NCBI GenBank assembly: GCA_016177775.1
Contig: JACOUQ010000004.1
Location: 226,102-290,101 of the forward strand
DNA from: Geobacter sp.
GTDB lineage: Bacteria > Desulfobacterota > Desulfuromonadia > Geobacterales > Geobacteraceae
Length of the DNA stretch: 64,000 nt
Direction: 5' to 3'
Every line of letters starts with the position of its first letter. Positions within the stretch are counted from its first letter, which is position 1. Made by a program: the position numbers and the translations under genes. The notes under the pieces are model-generated. The model saw nothing but the letters and a program-made list of their open reading frames with translations. It was not told the DNA's origin and did not search any database. This document shows, in pieces, positions 40,712 to 50,507 of this stretch.

Positions 40712-41830
40712 TCAGAGCCTCATGGGCATTATCACCGAGGTGAAGTCCTCTTTTTCAGCAGCTCTTATCAATGCTGGTGAAAGCTCATCCCTGAGGCATA
40801 GCAGGATAAACTGGCTGTCCACGACTCCCAGCACATCGAGGAGATACTTGGCATTGAAGCCGATCTGCAGCGGTTCGCCGTCGTAATCGCTTTCCATATC
40901 CTCGCGGGCCTCCCCGAGTTCCGGGTTGCTTGAAGAGATGATGATCTTTTCCCTGTCGATCTCCAGTTTGACCCCCTTCGATTTCTCGGAGGAGAGGATG
41001 GCCATGCGTCGCAGGGAGTGGAACAGTTGCTCGCGATCCACTTTCACGATCCTGTCGTTATTCTGGGGAATGACCCTGGTGTAATCGGGGAATTCGCCAT
41101 CTACCAGCCGCATCACAACGACCATGTTGTTCTTCTTTATGACCGCGCTGTTGTCGAGAAAGCCGAGAAGAAGCTCGCACGGCTCATCTTCGGTGAATTT
41201 TTTGATCTCAAAAATACCTTTTTTGGGAAAGATGACCCCCTTGGAGAGCTCCGGGCCGAAACTCCCTTCCAGGGTTTTCTCCATGAGGGAGAGGCGGTGA
41301 CCGTCGGTGGCAACCATTTTCAGGGCGGTTTTCTCTCCTGCTTCCGCTGCCTTGAGAAATACCCCGTTCAAGTTGTACTTGGTTTCGTCGTGGCAGATGG
41401 CGAAGGATGTTTTCTCTATCATGTCCCGCAGCAGCTCGGATTCGATTTTGATGAAGTTGTTTTCCTGGATGCTGGGAAAATAGGGAAATTCATCAGGGGA
41501 GAGTCCCACGATGTTGAAGACTGCCTTCCCGCAGCGAAGTTCGACCCAGTCATTTTCCTTGGTGGAAAAGGTGATGTCCGCATCCGGGAGCTCCCGAATG
41601 ATCTCGAAAAGTTTCTTTGCGGAAACGGTTATTTTGCCTGGCTTGACAGTGGTGACCGGGTAGGAGCTTTTCATGCCGACTTCCAGGTCGGTTGCGGTGA
41701 TGTCGAGTCGGTCGTCTACGGTTTCAAGCAGCACGTTGGAAAGAATCGGCATGGTGTTCCGTTTTTCCACGATGCTCTGTACCCGCTGCAGCCCCTTGAG
41801 AAATATATCCTTTGTCACGGTGAATTGCAT
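40712..41830 (-). CDS. dnaN: DNA polymerase III beta clamp
   Basis: 372 aa ring-forming sliding clamp. MQFTVTKDIFLKGLQRVQSIVEKRNTMPILSNVLLE is the typical start, and the C-terminus FTSVIMPMRL is the standard clamp end. First gene of the leftward replication block after the origin spacer. Confidence 0.98.
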   Translation of the reverse strand: MQFTVTKDIFLKGLQRVQSIVEKRNTMPILSNVLLETVDDRLDITATDLEVGMKSSYPVTTVKPGKITVSAKKLFEIIRELPDADITFSTKENDWVELRCGKAVFNIVGLSPDEFPYFPSIQENNFIKIESELLRDMIEKTSFAICHDETKYNLNGVFLKAAEAGEKTALKMVATDGHRLSLMEKTLEGSFGPELSKGVIFPKKGIFEIKKFTEDEPCELLLGFLDNSAVIKKNNMVVVMRLVDGEFPDYTRVIPQNNDRIVKVDREQLFHSLRRMAILSSEKSKGVKLEIDREKIIISSSNPELGEAREDMESDYDGEPLQIGFNAKYLLDVLGVVDSQFILLCLRDELSPALIRAAEKEDFTSVIMPMRL

Positions 41831-42056
41831 GGTTCCTCCGGTTTCAACAGAAGAGTTCTTTATACGATATTAAATCTTTTAGTTAGTAGATTTAGTATAT
41901 GCCTGTGGATAAGTTGAAAACATCCGAAAAAGCCTTTTGTTGTCGAAAATTAGGTCTTCCTGTGGCCGAAGATATTATTGTGTAAATTTGGATCGTTATT
42001 CACAGGGGCGCAGGATATCCACAGTTGGTCCCCTTTTTTGCACAGGTTTATTCAGT
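41831..42056. other. Probable oriC (dnaA-dnaN spacer)
   Basis: 226 bp with three DnaA boxes: TGTGGATAA (41904-41912; perfect TTATCCACA inverse), TTATTCACA (41996-42004) and ATATCCACA (42015-42023). An AT-rich run at 41858-41902 could be the unwinding element and contains TAG-type triplets. The direction of genes flips around dnaA. Confidence 0.75.
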
Positions 42057-43406
42057 TCAGTTCAACAACCCTTTTTTCAGCGTATCCATGGTGCTCTTCA
42101 GGTCGAGGTTCTGGGATATCTGTTTCTCCATCTTCTTGACCGAATGGATGATGGTGGAGTGGTCCTTGCCACCGAATTTATCACCTATCTCAGGGTATGA
42201 CGCCTTGGTAAGGTCCCGGCAGAGGTACATGGCGATCTGCCGGGGAAGGACAATGGTTTTGAGGCGTTTGTCCGATTTCAATTCGGATACCTTGATGTTG
42301 AAATGCTCTGCCACGGCCTTCTGGATCATCTCGACCGAGATTTCCTTGTTCTTGTCGACAATGATGTCCTTCAGCACCTCGCGGGCCATGCTGAGGGATA
42401 TCCGGCTGCCGGTCAGGCTTGCGTATGCGCCGAGTCTGATGAGCATTCCCTCCAGCTCCCGGATGTTGCTGGTCACGCTCGAAGCCAGGAACATGCCGAC
42501 ATCATCCGGAAGGGAAGTACCATTAAGTTCCGCCTTTTTCTTGAGGATAGCCACCTTGGTCTCAATGTCGGGGGGCTGGATATCGGCTATGAGTCCCCAT
42601 TCGAAGCGTGAACGGAGGCGTTCCTCCAGCTGGGGTATTTCCCTGGGAAACTTGTCGGAGGTGAGAATTATCTGCTTGTGGGATTCGTAAAGCGAGTTGA
42701 AGGTGTGAAAGAACTCCTCCTGGGTGGCCTCTTTCCCCGCCATGAACTGGATGTCGTCAATTATCAGCACATCCATCTTGCGGAACTTGTTGCGGAATTC
42801 TTCCATCTTCTTGTAACGGAGCGAGTTTATCATCTCGTTCATGAATTTTTCGGAGGAGTAATAGCAGACCCTGGCCTTTGGGTTGGCCGCGAGGATATGG
42901 TTGCCGATGGCCGTGACCAGGTGCGTTTTGCCCAGACCGACGCCGCCGTAGACAAACAGTGGGTTGTAGTTGGACGCCGGCTTGTTGGCCACGGCCTGGG
43001 CAGCGGCGTAGGCGAACTGGTTGCTGGCCCCGCAGACGAAATTGTCGAATGTGTACTTGGGGTTGACGTTGGAGGAGAATATATTCTGCGTCACCTTTTT
43101 CGGAGGAGCAGGCGGCGTATCACTGGTCTTTATTCCGTCAGCGGACTTGGAATGAAGGGACGCATGGTTGCCGGAAACCTTGAGATCCAGGGAGACCGGT
43201 TCCTGGTAGAGGGTGGCTATGGCTTCTTCTATGACCGAGACGTACCTCTCCTTGACCCAGTCCCGAAAGAACTTGTTCGGGACTTCAAGGGAAAGGGTAC
43301 CGTTGCGGAACTCCAGAAAACGGATCGGCTCGATCCAGGTGCCGTAGGTCTGCGGAGTCAGCACCTTCTCTATGTTTTCGAGTGCTTTGAACCAGATCGA
43401 TTCCAT
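42057..43406 (-). CDS. dnaA: Chromosomal replication initiator DnaA
   Basis: 449 aa from ATG 43406 (AGG upstream at good spacing; GTG 43430 has none). Domain I MESIWFKALENIEKVL, linker, AAA+ domain with Walker A GGVGLGKTHL and Walker B VLIIDDIQFM, and domain IV with GGKDHSTIIHSVKKM, the DnaA-box reading helix. Its 5' leader contains further DnaA boxes, consistent with autoregulation. Confidence 0.98.
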   Translation of the reverse strand: MESIWFKALENIEKVLTPQTYGTWIEPIRFLEFRNGTLSLEVPNKFFRDWVKERYVSVIEEAIATLYQEPVSLDLKVSGNHASLHSKSADGIKTSDTPPAPPKKVTQNIFSSNVNPKYTFDNFVCGASNQFAYAAAQAVANKPASNYNPLFVYGGVGLGKTHLVTAIGNHILAANPKARVCYYSSEKFMNEMINSLRYKKMEEFRNKFRKMDVLIIDDIQFMAGKEATQEEFFHTFNSLYESHKQIILTSDKFPREIPQLEERLRSRFEWGLIADIQPPDIETKVAILKKKAELNGTSLPDDVGMFLASSVTSNIRELEGMLIRLGAYASLTGSRISLSMAREVLKDIIVDKNKEISVEMIQKAVAEHFNIKVSELKSDKRLKTIVLPRQIAMYLCRDLTKASYPEIGDKFGGKDHSTIIHSVKKMEKQISQNLDLKSTMDTLKKGLLN

Positions 43407-43664
43407 GGCAGACCTATCAGAAATATTCACAGGTTTTCAACATCTGTTGATAATAGAGAAACAAAATGAAAATCAAAGGGTTACAGGTGAAAAACGCGGG
43501 TTTTACAGAAGAAGATTTACGGATAGTGAAGACTAGCAGAGGCATGGCCAATTTGCAAGGGAAATTTTGGATATGAAAGGAAAAATAGGCTTGACAGATT
43601 CGTCCAGATATGTTTAAAAATAACACTTTGCATTATTTGGCATTGCCGTAAAGGAGATCTAACG
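43407..43664. promoter_or_regulatory. dnaA-rpmH divergent spacer with DnaA boxes and rpmH promoter
   Basis: DnaA-box variants ATATTCACA (43423-43431) and TGTTGATAA (43445-43453) lie in the dnaA leader. For rpmH, TTGACA at 43591-43596 is followed ~17 bp later by an AT-rich -10 (TTAAAAAT, 43613-43620). A second part of the origin, or DnaA autoregulation, is plausible. Confidence 0.6.
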
Positions 43665-43814
43665 ATGAAACGCACATATCAGCCCAGCAATACAAGCAGG
43701 AAGAGGACCCACGGTTTTCTCGTGAGGATGTCGACCAAGAACGGCCGGCTCGTCATCAAGCGCCGTCGTGCCAAGGGGCGCAAGCGTCTTGCCGTGGGCA
43801 TCGCCACCAAGTAA
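43665..43814 (+). CDS. rpmH: Ribosomal protein bL34
   Basis: 49 aa, ATG 43665 preceded by AAGGAG. Sequence [19 protein letters not shown] ... [10 protein letters not shown] is bL34. First gene of the rightward block, next to rnpA as nearly always. Confidence 0.98.
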   Translation: MKRTYQPSNTSRKRTHGFLVRMSTKNGRLVIKRRRAKGRKRLAVGIATK

Positions 43815-43819
43815 CAAGC

Positions 43820-44167
43820 GTGTCGGACCGGTCTTTCCCGAAAGCCGAACGGATCGTGCACCGGCGTGAGTACGAGGAACTCGGAAAGCACGGCACGAAG
43901 CTCCATACCAAAAACTTCATAATCATCTGGTCAGTCTCTGGTGAGGGTATGGCAAAGATAGGCATCACGGCCAGCAAAAAGGTCGGTTCAGCCGTTCAGC
44001 GTAACCGTGTCAAGCGACTGATCAGAGAGTACTACAGGCTCCACAAGGACAAGTTCGCTGGAGCCTTTTTTAATATCATAGCCAGGAAGGGTGCTGCAAT
44101 GCTGGATTATCCGGCGCTCTGCCGGGAATTTGATGAAATGCTCCCCAGGATTGCGAAGCAGATATGA
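43820..44167 (+). CDS. rnpA: Ribonuclease P protein component
   Basis: 115 aa, GTG start 5 nt after rpmH. RNR-type motif [14 protein letters not shown] and [13 protein letters not shown] identify it. It assists RNase P RNA in tRNA 5' processing; the RNA gene is not in the window. Confidence 0.96.
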   Translation: MSDRSFPKAERIVHRREYEELGKHGTKLHTKNFIIIWSVSGEGMAKIGITASKKVGSAVQRNRVKRLIREYYRLHKDKFAGAFFNIIARKGAAMLDYPALCREFDEMLPRIAKQI

Positions 44168-44385
44168 AAATGCTGCTCCTGAAAGCAATGCTTGCCATGG
44201 TCAGCGGATACAGGACGTTCCTTTCTCCGCTGCTTCCCCCTGCATGCCGATTCTATCCCACATGCTCCGAGTATGCTGTCGGCGCCCTCCAAAAACATGG
44301 ACCAGCCAAGGGGCTGGTGCTCACCTTTTGCCGCATCTGCAAATGTCATCCTTTCAACCGGGGCGGTTTCGACCCGGTTCCCTGA
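44164..44385 (+). CDS. yidD: Membrane-insertion factor YidD
   Basis: 73 aa, ATGA overlap with rnp[24 protein letters not shown] and [18 protein letters not shown] are the YidD signature. Assists YidC-dependent insertion; yidC follows 14 bp downstream. Confidence 0.95.
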   Translation: MKMLLLKAMLAMVSGYRTFLSPLLPPACRFYPTCSEYAVGALQKHGPAKGLVLTFCRICKCHPFNRGGFDPVP

Positions 44386-44399
44386 TTCAGGAGAAGTAA

Positions 44400-45974
44400 A
44401 TGGAAAAGCGTACAATAATAGCCGTGGGTTTGTCGATAGCCGTATTTCTCCTCTTCAATTTTCTGTTCCCGACTCCCAAGCAGAAGCCGGCCCCGGTGAA
44501 CCCACCTGCTCAGACAGCACAGGCCGTGACTACAGCCCAGCCCACAGGAGCGCAATCATCGCAAACGGCCCCGCCGGCTGCCCAGGACGTGACAGTGGAA
44601 ACCGATCTTTATACGGCGGTTTTCACGAGCCAGGGGGGACGGCTGAAGAAATTCGTGCTGAAGAAGTACAGCGAAACCCCAAGTCCCAATGCCCGGCCGG
44701 TAACCCTGTTCGAGGGGAAGACCCCGGATGCCTATGCTCTCGGCACCCAGTCGCGGGAGCTGGCGCTTGACCCGAACGCTCTCTATAACGTCAGCGCCGA
44801 CAAGCTCCTGGTGAAGCAGGGGGAAAAGAAGGAGTTGGCGTTCACCCTCGCAACCCCGCAGGGGTATCAACTCCGCAAGGTTTACACATTCGACGGCTCC
44901 GGCTACGGCGTTTCACTGACCCACCAGTTGCAGGGCGCCGCAGCGGCCGGCAAGGTATCCGACCTGGGATTGACTCTTACGTTCCAGCCCGATCCGAATG
45001 TCAAGGTAAGCCAGTTTGATATCTATGGCCCGGCGACTTTCTCGGAGGAGAAGGCCCGTTTTGACACCCTCAAGGACCTTGGCAAGGGTCCCAAGGCCTA
45101 TGACAAGGGTGTGCTCTGGACCAGTTTCGGAGACAAGTACTTTCTTCAGGCTGTAATTGCCGATAACTCCAGCATTGCCTCCACGCGTATCACCCAGCTT
45201 CCGAACAGCAACGTTCAGACCCTGATTGCTCTTCCGCCCCTGGCTTTGAATCCCGGCCAGGCGGTCTCCGTCAACCATCGCCTCTATTTTGGGCCGAAGG
45301 ACCTGGATATTCTGAAGGCCCAGGGCAGCAGGCTGGAGTCTGCCATCGATTTCGGATGGTTCTCCGTCATCGCGAAGCCGCTTCTGTACGGCATGAAGTT
45401 CTTGTATGGTTACGTGCAGAACTACGGCGTGGCAGTCATAATCATCACGGTCATCCTCAAGCTCATCTTCTTCCCGCTCACTCACAAGAGCTACAAGTCG
45501 ATGAAACAGATGCAGAAGCTCCAGCCGAAGATGACGGCAATTCGCGAGAAGTACAAGAGCGACCGGGATGCCATGAACCGCGAAATCATGAAGCTCTACC
45601 AGGAGCACAAGGTGAACCCGCTCGGCGGCTGTCTCCCGATGCTGGTACAGATTCCCGTTTTCTTCGCACTCTACAAGGCGCTTATGTTCTCCATCGAGCT
45701 TCGCCATGCGCCGTTCATGCTCTGGATCACCGACCTTTCCGCCAAGGACCCCTACTACATCACCCCGATCATCATGGGTGTCACCATGTTCGTCCAGCAG
45801 AAGATGACCCCCTCGAACATGGACCCGATGCAGCAGAAGATCATGCTGGCGCTGCCGGTGGTTTTCACCTTCATGTTCCTCAATTTCCCGTCAGGCCTGG
45901 TCCTTTACTGGCTGGTCAACAACATCCTGACCATCGGCCAGCAGTACTATATCAACAAATCTCTCGGTACCTGA
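44400..45974 (+). CDS. yidC: Membrane protein insertase YidC
   Basis: 524 aa. N-terminal TM (IIAVGLSIAVFLLFNFLF), a proline/glutamine-rich stretch, a periplasmic beta domain (~75-330) and the conserved five-helix core (~340-520: FLYGYVQNYGVAVIIITVILKLIFFPLTHKSYKSMKQMQ contains the hydrophilic-groove arginine/lysine region). Gram-negative type. A jag/khpB gene, usual between yidC and mnmE in many bacteria, is absent. Confidence 0.97.
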   Translation: MEKRTIIAVGLSIAVFLLFNFLFPTPKQKPAPVNPPAQTAQAVTTAQPTGAQSSQTAPPAAQDVTVETDLYTAVFTSQGGRLKKFVLKKYSETPSPNARPVTLFEGKTPDAYALGTQSRELALDPNALYNVSADKLLVKQGEKKELAFTLATPQGYQLRKVYTFDGSGYGVSLTHQLQGAAAAGKVSDLGLTLTFQPDPNVKVSQFDIYGPATFSEEKARFDTLKDLGKGPKAYDKGVLWTSFGDKYFLQAVIADNSSIASTRITQLPNSNVQTLIALPPLALNPGQAVSVNHRLYFGPKDLDILKAQGSRLESAIDFGWFSVIAKPLLYGMKFLYGYVQNYGVAVIIITVILKLIFFPLTHKSYKSMKQMQKLQPKMTAIREKYKSDRDAMNREIMKLYQEHKVNPLGGCLPMLVQIPVFFALYKALMFSIELRHAPFMLWITDLSAKDPYYITPIIMGVTMFVQQKMTPSNMDPMQQKIMLALPVVFTFMFLNFPSGLVLYWLVNNILTIGQQYYINKSLGT

Positions 45975-45994
45975 GAGGGAGGCACGGTTAGCCC

Positions 45995-47362
45995 ATGTAC
46001 TTGCGGGACACCATAGCGGCGATCAGCACCCCGGCAGGGGAGGGAGGGATCGGCATTGTCCGGGTTAGCGGGCCGGATGCCGAACGGATTGCTGCTCGTA
46101 TATTTAGGAAAAAAGAGGGTGGCTTTCAGAGCCACCTTTTTTATTACGGCGCCATAGTCGAGCCCGAAACCGGGTTTTGTCTCGACGAGGCAATGGCCGT
46201 CCTCATGCATGCGCCCCGCTCATACACCCGTGAGGATGTGCTGGAGCTTCACTCTCACGGCGGCACGCTTGTGGTGCAGAATGTGCTCCAGCTGGCGCTT
46301 CGGGAAGGTGCTCGTCTGGCAGAACCTGGTGAGTTCACCCGGAGGGCTTTCCTCAACGGTCGCATCGACCTGGCCCAGGCAGAAGCCGTGATCGATATCA
46401 TCCGGAGCAAGACCGACCTTGCCCTGGAGGTCGCCCAGAGCCAGAGGGAGGGTTCCCTTTCTCACCGGATCGGGGAGATGAAGGGGGGGCTGGTCCAACT
46501 GCTCGCCCTGCTAGAGGCGCATATCGACTTTCCAGAGGAGGACATCGAGCCTGCCTCGCGGGACGAGATTTCAGCGCGGGTAGCGGGGTTCACCCTGGAG
46601 ATCGGTGAGATGCTCGCCACCTACGGCGAGGGGCGGATTCTGCGGGAGGGCATTGCTGTCCTGATAGCCGGCAGGCCGAACGTCGGTAAATCCAGCCTCC
46701 TCAACTCGCTTCTTCGGGAAAAGCGCGCCATCGTCACCTCCATCCCTGGAACGACCCGTGACATCATCGAGGAAGTGGTAAACATCCGTGGCATCCCGCT
46801 GCGTCTCATGGACACCGCAGGGATTCGGGAAACCGAGGACCTGATCGAGCAGGAAGGGGTGCGTCTCACCAGGGAGCAGATCCCCAGGGCCGACCTGATA
46901 CTTTTCATTGTCGATGCCTCGCTTCCGTTAAGTGACGAGGACCTGGCCATATATGAGGTGATACGAGCCAAGCCCCATGTCGTGTTGCTGAATAAGTCCG
47001 ACCTTCTTGAGCAACCTGTTGCATCGTTTCCCCGTGATGCGGTAACATGTTCCATATCGGCTCTGACCGGGGAGGGGCTCGATGCCCTCAAGGACCAGAT
47101 TGCCGATATGTTTTTGCACGGCCGGATCGATGATGCCAGGTCGCAGGTTCTCATCAACAATTCCCGCCATCGCGATGCGCTGGAAAGGGCGAGTATTCCG
47201 CTCCAGCGGTTCAGTGAAAATTACACGCTGCTCGGTGGGCTGCTGGAATTGCTGGCCGCCGATCTGCGCGAGGCGGTGAATGCTCTGGGGGAAATCACCG
47301 GAGAAACCTCGACGGACGATCTTCTGGATTTGATCTTCAGCCAGTTCTGCATAGGAAAATGA
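45995..47362 (+). CDS. mnmE: tRNA modification GTPase MnmE
   Basis: 455 aa. With MnmG makes the 5-carboxymethylaminomethyl group on wobble U34. N-terminal folate-binding domain, central G domain with G1 AGRPNVGKSS (~223-232), switch SIPGTTRD and G3 DTAG, and the C-terminal FCIGK with the essential cysteine. An intrinsic-terminator-like hairpin is embedded in codons ~40-50. Confidence 0.97.
   Translation: MYLRDTIAAISTPAGEGGIGIVRVSGPDAERIAARIFRKKEGGFQSHLFYYGAIVEPETGFCLDEAMAVLMHAPRSYTREDVLELHSHGGTLVVQNVLQLALREGARLAEPGEFTRRAFLNGRIDLAQAEAVIDIIRSKTDLALEVAQSQREGSLSHRIGEMKGGLVQLLALLEAHIDFPEEDIEPASRDEISARVAGFTLEIGEMLATYGEGRILREGIAVLIAGRPNVGKSSLLNSLLREKRAIVTSIPGTTRDIIEEVVNIRGIPLRLMDTAGIRETEDLIEQEGVRLTREQIPRADLILFIVDASLPLSDEDLAIYEVIRAKPHVVLLNKSDLLEQPVASFPRDAVTCSISALTGEGLDALKDQIADMFLHGRIDDARSQVLINNSRHRDALERASIPLQRFSENYTLLGGLLELLAADLREAVNALGEITGETSTDDLLDLIFSQFCIGK
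46115..46142 (+). terminator. Terminator-like hairpin inside mnmE
   Basis: GGTGGCT (46118-46124), loop TTCAG, AGCCACC (46130-46136) and then six T, with an A-run before the stem that can extend pairing. It is ~120 nt into the mnmE coding region, in frame with an intact protein. Confidence 0.6.
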
Positions 47363-47366
47363 CAAA

Positions 47367-47382
47367 TGTTCCACGTGAAACA
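47367..47382. other. parS centromere site
   Basis: TGTTCCACGTGAAACA is a perfect match to the ParB-binding consensus TGTTNCACGTGAAACA. It lies in the mnmE-mnmG spacer, about 4 kb from dnaA. No parA or parB gene is in the window. Confidence 0.93.
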
Positions 47383-47484
47383 AAACCCGTAGATCGGCAT
47401 GAAATCAAAATTCACGGCTGGGATACAGTATCCTTCAACAGGGTTTGTGGAACAGGCGCAAGGAACGAAGCAGGGTAGGGTAGC

Positions 47485-49359
47485 ATGGTTGTATATGACA
47501 ACACATACGATGTGATTGTGGTTGGGGCCGGGCATGCCGGGTGCGAGGCGGCGCTGGCCTCGGCGCGGATGGGGTGCGCCACGCTCCTTCTCACCATCAA
47601 CCTCGATGCGGTGGCCCTGATGTCGTGCAACCCGGCAATCGGCGGGCTGGCCAAGGGGCACCTGGTGAAGGAGATCGATGCCCTCGGCGGCGAGATGGGG
47701 AAGAATATCGATGCCACCGGCATTCAGTTTCGCATCCTGAACACGCGCAAGGGGCCGGCGGTGCGCGCCTCCCGCGCCCAGGCCGACAAGCAGCAGTATC
47801 GATTGCGGATGAAACGGGTGCTGGAGAACCAGGAAAACCTCCACCTCAAGCAGGGGGAGGTGACCGGCCTCCATGTCGAGGATGGCCGGGTGGCCGGTGT
47901 CGATACCCGGCTCCAGGTGCGTTACCTCGGCAAAACCGTGATCCTAACCACCGGCACCTTCATGCGGGGCCTGATACATGTCGGCCTCACCAATTACGCC
48001 GGCGGCCGCGCCGGTGATCTCCCCTCCATCGGCCTCTCCGACCAGCTCCGCGATCTGGGCTTCGAGGTGGGGCGACTCAAGACCGGGACCCCGGCAAGGC
48101 TCGACGGCAGGACTATAGATTTCTGCCGCCTGGAGCCCCAGTACGGCGACGATCCGCCGGTGCCGTTCTCCTTCTCCACCGAGCGGATCGACCAGCCCCA
48201 GGTTCCCTGCCACATTGCTTACACCAACGAACGGTCCCACGACATCATCCGCTCCGGTCTCGACCGCTCTCCGCTATACGCCGGGGTGATCGAGGGGATC
48301 GGCCCGCGCTATTGCCCTTCCATCGAGGACAAGGTGGTCCGCTTTCCGGAGAAGAACCGCCACCAGACCTTCATCGAGCCGGAAGGGCGTGATACCGTGG
48401 AGGTCTACCCCAGTGGCCTTTCCACCTCGCTTCCCATTGACGTGCAGATCGCCTTCTATAGATCCATCGAAGGGCTGGAGCGCGTAGAAATAATGCGTCC
48501 GGCCTACGCCATCGAGTACGATTACGTCGACCCGATACAGCTTCATGCCTCCCTGGAGACCAAGCTTCTGCGCAACCTCTACCACGCCGGCCAGATCAAC
48601 GGCACCTCCGGCTACGAGGAGGCGGCGGGCCAGGGGCTGATCGCCGGGATCAACGCGGCGCTCCAAGTGCAGGGGAGGGAGCCGCTCGTGCTCGGCCGGA
48701 GCGAGGCTTACATCGGCGTGCTGATCGATGACCTGGTGACGCTGGGGACGCGGGAGCCATACCGGATGTTCACCTCCCGGGCCGAGTACCGGCTGTTGCT
48801 CCGCGAGGACAACGCGGATCTGCGCCTGCGGGAAAAGGGACACGCCGTGGGGCTGCTGCCCGAGAATGAGTACGTGCGTTTCCTGGAGAAGCGGGAAAGA
48901 ATCGAGGCGGAGCTGGCGCGTGTGCGGCGGGAGAAGCTGCTGCCGTCAGAGGCAGACCCGGTGTTCATGGAGGAGTTCGGCCTGGTAGGGATGCAGAACG
49001 CCCTGACCTACGAGCAGCTGTTGCGCCGGCCGGACATCACATATGCCGAACTCTCCCGTCTGGACAGCCATGCGCTTGAAGTTAACCCGGCGGTGCGGGA
49101 GCAGGTGGAGATCCAGGTCAAGTACCAGGGGTACATCGACCGGCAGCTCGACCAGGTAGAGCGGGCGCGCAAGATGGAGTCGACCCGTATTCCGGATGAC
49201 TTCGAATATTTTGGCCTGTCGGGGCTCTCCACCGAGGTGCAGGAAAAGCTCCGGAAGTTCCGCCCCGACACCCTCGGCCAGGCATCCCGGATCCCCGGCA
49301 TCACCCCGGCCGCCATCTCCATCCTCTCCATTACCTTGAAAATGAGGGGGGAGAAGTGA
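47485..49359 (+). CDS. mnmG: tRNA modification enzyme MnmG (GidA)
   Basis: 624 aa FAD protein, partner of MnmE. N-terminal dinucleotide motif VVGAGHAGCEAALA, then SCNPAIGGLAKGHLVKEIDALGG, and the C-terminal YxGYIxRQ block (YQGYIDRQLDQ). The 122-bp gap after mnmE contains parS and room for a separate promoter. Confidence 0.97.
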   Translation: MVVYDNTYDVIVVGAGHAGCEAALASARMGCATLLLTINLDAVALMSCNPAIGGLAKGHLVKEIDALGGEMGKNIDATGIQFRILNTRKGPAVRASRAQADKQQYRLRMKRVLENQENLHLKQGEVTGLHVEDGRVAGVDTRLQVRYLGKTVILTTGTFMRGLIHVGLTNYAGGRAGDLPSIGLSDQLRDLGFEVGRLKTGTPARLDGRTIDFCRLEPQYGDDPPVPFSFSTERIDQPQVPCHIAYTNERSHDIIRSGLDRSPLYAGVIEGIGPRYCPSIEDKVVRFPEKNRHQTFIEPEGRDTVEVYPSGLSTSLPIDVQIAFYRSIEGLERVEIMRPAYAIEYDYVDPIQLHASLETKLLRNLYHAGQINGTSGYEEAAGQGLIAGINAALQVQGREPLVLGRSEAYIGVLIDDLVTLGTREPYRMFTSRAEYRLLLREDNADLRLREKGHAVGLLPENEYVRFLEKRERIEAELARVRREKLLPSEADPVFMEEFGLVGMQNALTYEQLLRRPDITYAELSRLDSHALEVNPAVREQVEIQVKYQGYIDRQLDQVERARKMESTRIPDDFEYFGLSGLSTEVQEKLRKFRPDTLGQASRIPGITPAAISILSITLKMRGEK

Positions 49360-50009
49360 ACGACCGGGCAAAGGAGCAGCTGAACAGGGGAACAGCCGAA
49401 CTGGGGGTGCACCTTGGCCAGGGCGAACTTGGCAAGCTTTACGCCTTTGCCGCGGAGCTGAAGAAGTGGAGCCGCAAGATCAACCTGACTGCCCTGAAGA
49501 GCGACGAGGATATCGCGGTCAAGCACTTCGTCGACTCCCTATCGATCCTGAAGGTCGTGCAAGGGGAGGGGAGCCTTCTGGATATCGGCTCCGGCGGCGG
49601 CTTTCCCGCCATCCCCCTGAAGATTGTCTCTCACCACCTCTCCGTCGTTTCCGTCGACGCTGTGGAAAAAAAGATCCTCTTCCAGCGCCACGCCGCCCGC
49701 CTCCTCGCCCTGCATGGCTTCGAGGCCGTCCACGCCCGCGCCGAGGAGCTTCCCGGCAAATACGCCGGCCATTTCGACTGGGTCGTCTCCCGCGCCTTCT
49801 CCGATATCCCCACCTTCGTTCGCCTGGCGCTCCCGCTTTTAAAGGGGAAGGGGAAGATCGTTGCCATGAAGGGGAAGGGAGGGAAGGAGGAAGCGGACGC
49901 AGCCGGTCCCTCTCTTCTCGACATGGGGATGCAGGTAAGCGACATCGTCCGGTTTCGCCTGCCGATCACCGGTGACGAGCGGAGTCTGGTTGTGATCAAG
50001 CGGATTTGA
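49356..50009 (+). CDS. rsmG: 16S rRNA (guanine527-N7)-methyltransferase
   Basis: 217 aa, GTG start in a GTGA overlap with mnmG. N-terminal KINLTALKSDEDIAVKHFVDSLSI and SAM motif LLDIGSGGGFPAIPLKI are diagnostic. In many bacteria parA-parB follow rsmG; here the synteny ends and a repeat begins. Confidence 0.96.
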   Translation: MNDRAKEQLNRGTAELGVHLGQGELGKLYAFAAELKKWSRKINLTALKSDEDIAVKHFVDSLSILKVVQGEGSLLDIGSGGGFPAIPLKIVSHHLSVVSVDAVEKKILFQRHAARLLALHGFEAVHARAEELPGKYAGHFDWVVSRAFSDIPTFVRLALPLLKGKGKIVAMKGKGGKEEADAAGPSLLDMGMQVSDIVRFRLPITGDERSLVVIKRI

Positions 50010-50037
50010 AAAAAGCAAGCACTTTCAGGGGCGCTCG

Positions 50038-50152
50038 ATGGTAGCCGTGGGGATTAATCCCACGTACCACAGACATCATCCGTTCATCCGTCGCGTACGC
50101 GACGGGGGGGATTGCTCACCGATTTCCGGGGAATGAATTCCCCGGCTACCAT
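50038..50152. mobile_element. 115-bp MITE-like element
   Basis: Perfect 10-bp terminal inverted repeats ATGGTAGCCG (50038-50047) and CGGCTACCAT (50143-50152). Inside are hairpins GTGGGGATTAATCCCAC, CGTCGCGTACGCGACG and CGGGGAATGAATTCCCCG. No coding capacity. Confidence 0.75.
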
Positions 50153-50507
50153 TCATTCGTCCCTACGGGACGCCAACAACAGCTAATAGTTTGCAACGTC
50201 GCCTTGAATTTCACGCCCACAAAAACCCACCAGCGCTCACGGCGCCAAATTCTCAATCTTAGCCTATTTGGCCACAAAGCCAACCTTGTCCCAGCCTGGG
50301 CACACAAAAAGCGATTGCAGGCGAAATATGCCAGCCCACCTTTCGTCCTCCCGCCGCCAATCTGTTAAAGTAAGCCAACCGTAGCGCAATCAACTCTGTC
50401 ACCGCGAATATCTCTGTTGAAATCCCTTCATAAAGCTCGCTCATGCAGGGGACGACGAACGAGAGCCAAATTGAAACCTGGGCTAGGAGTGGCCAATAAA
50501 ATCGCGG

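Noticed and set aside
43417..43626. 69-codon minus frame upstream of dnaA
   Set aside because: It runs through the AT-rich dnaA leader and DnaA boxes and has no ribosome site or similarity.
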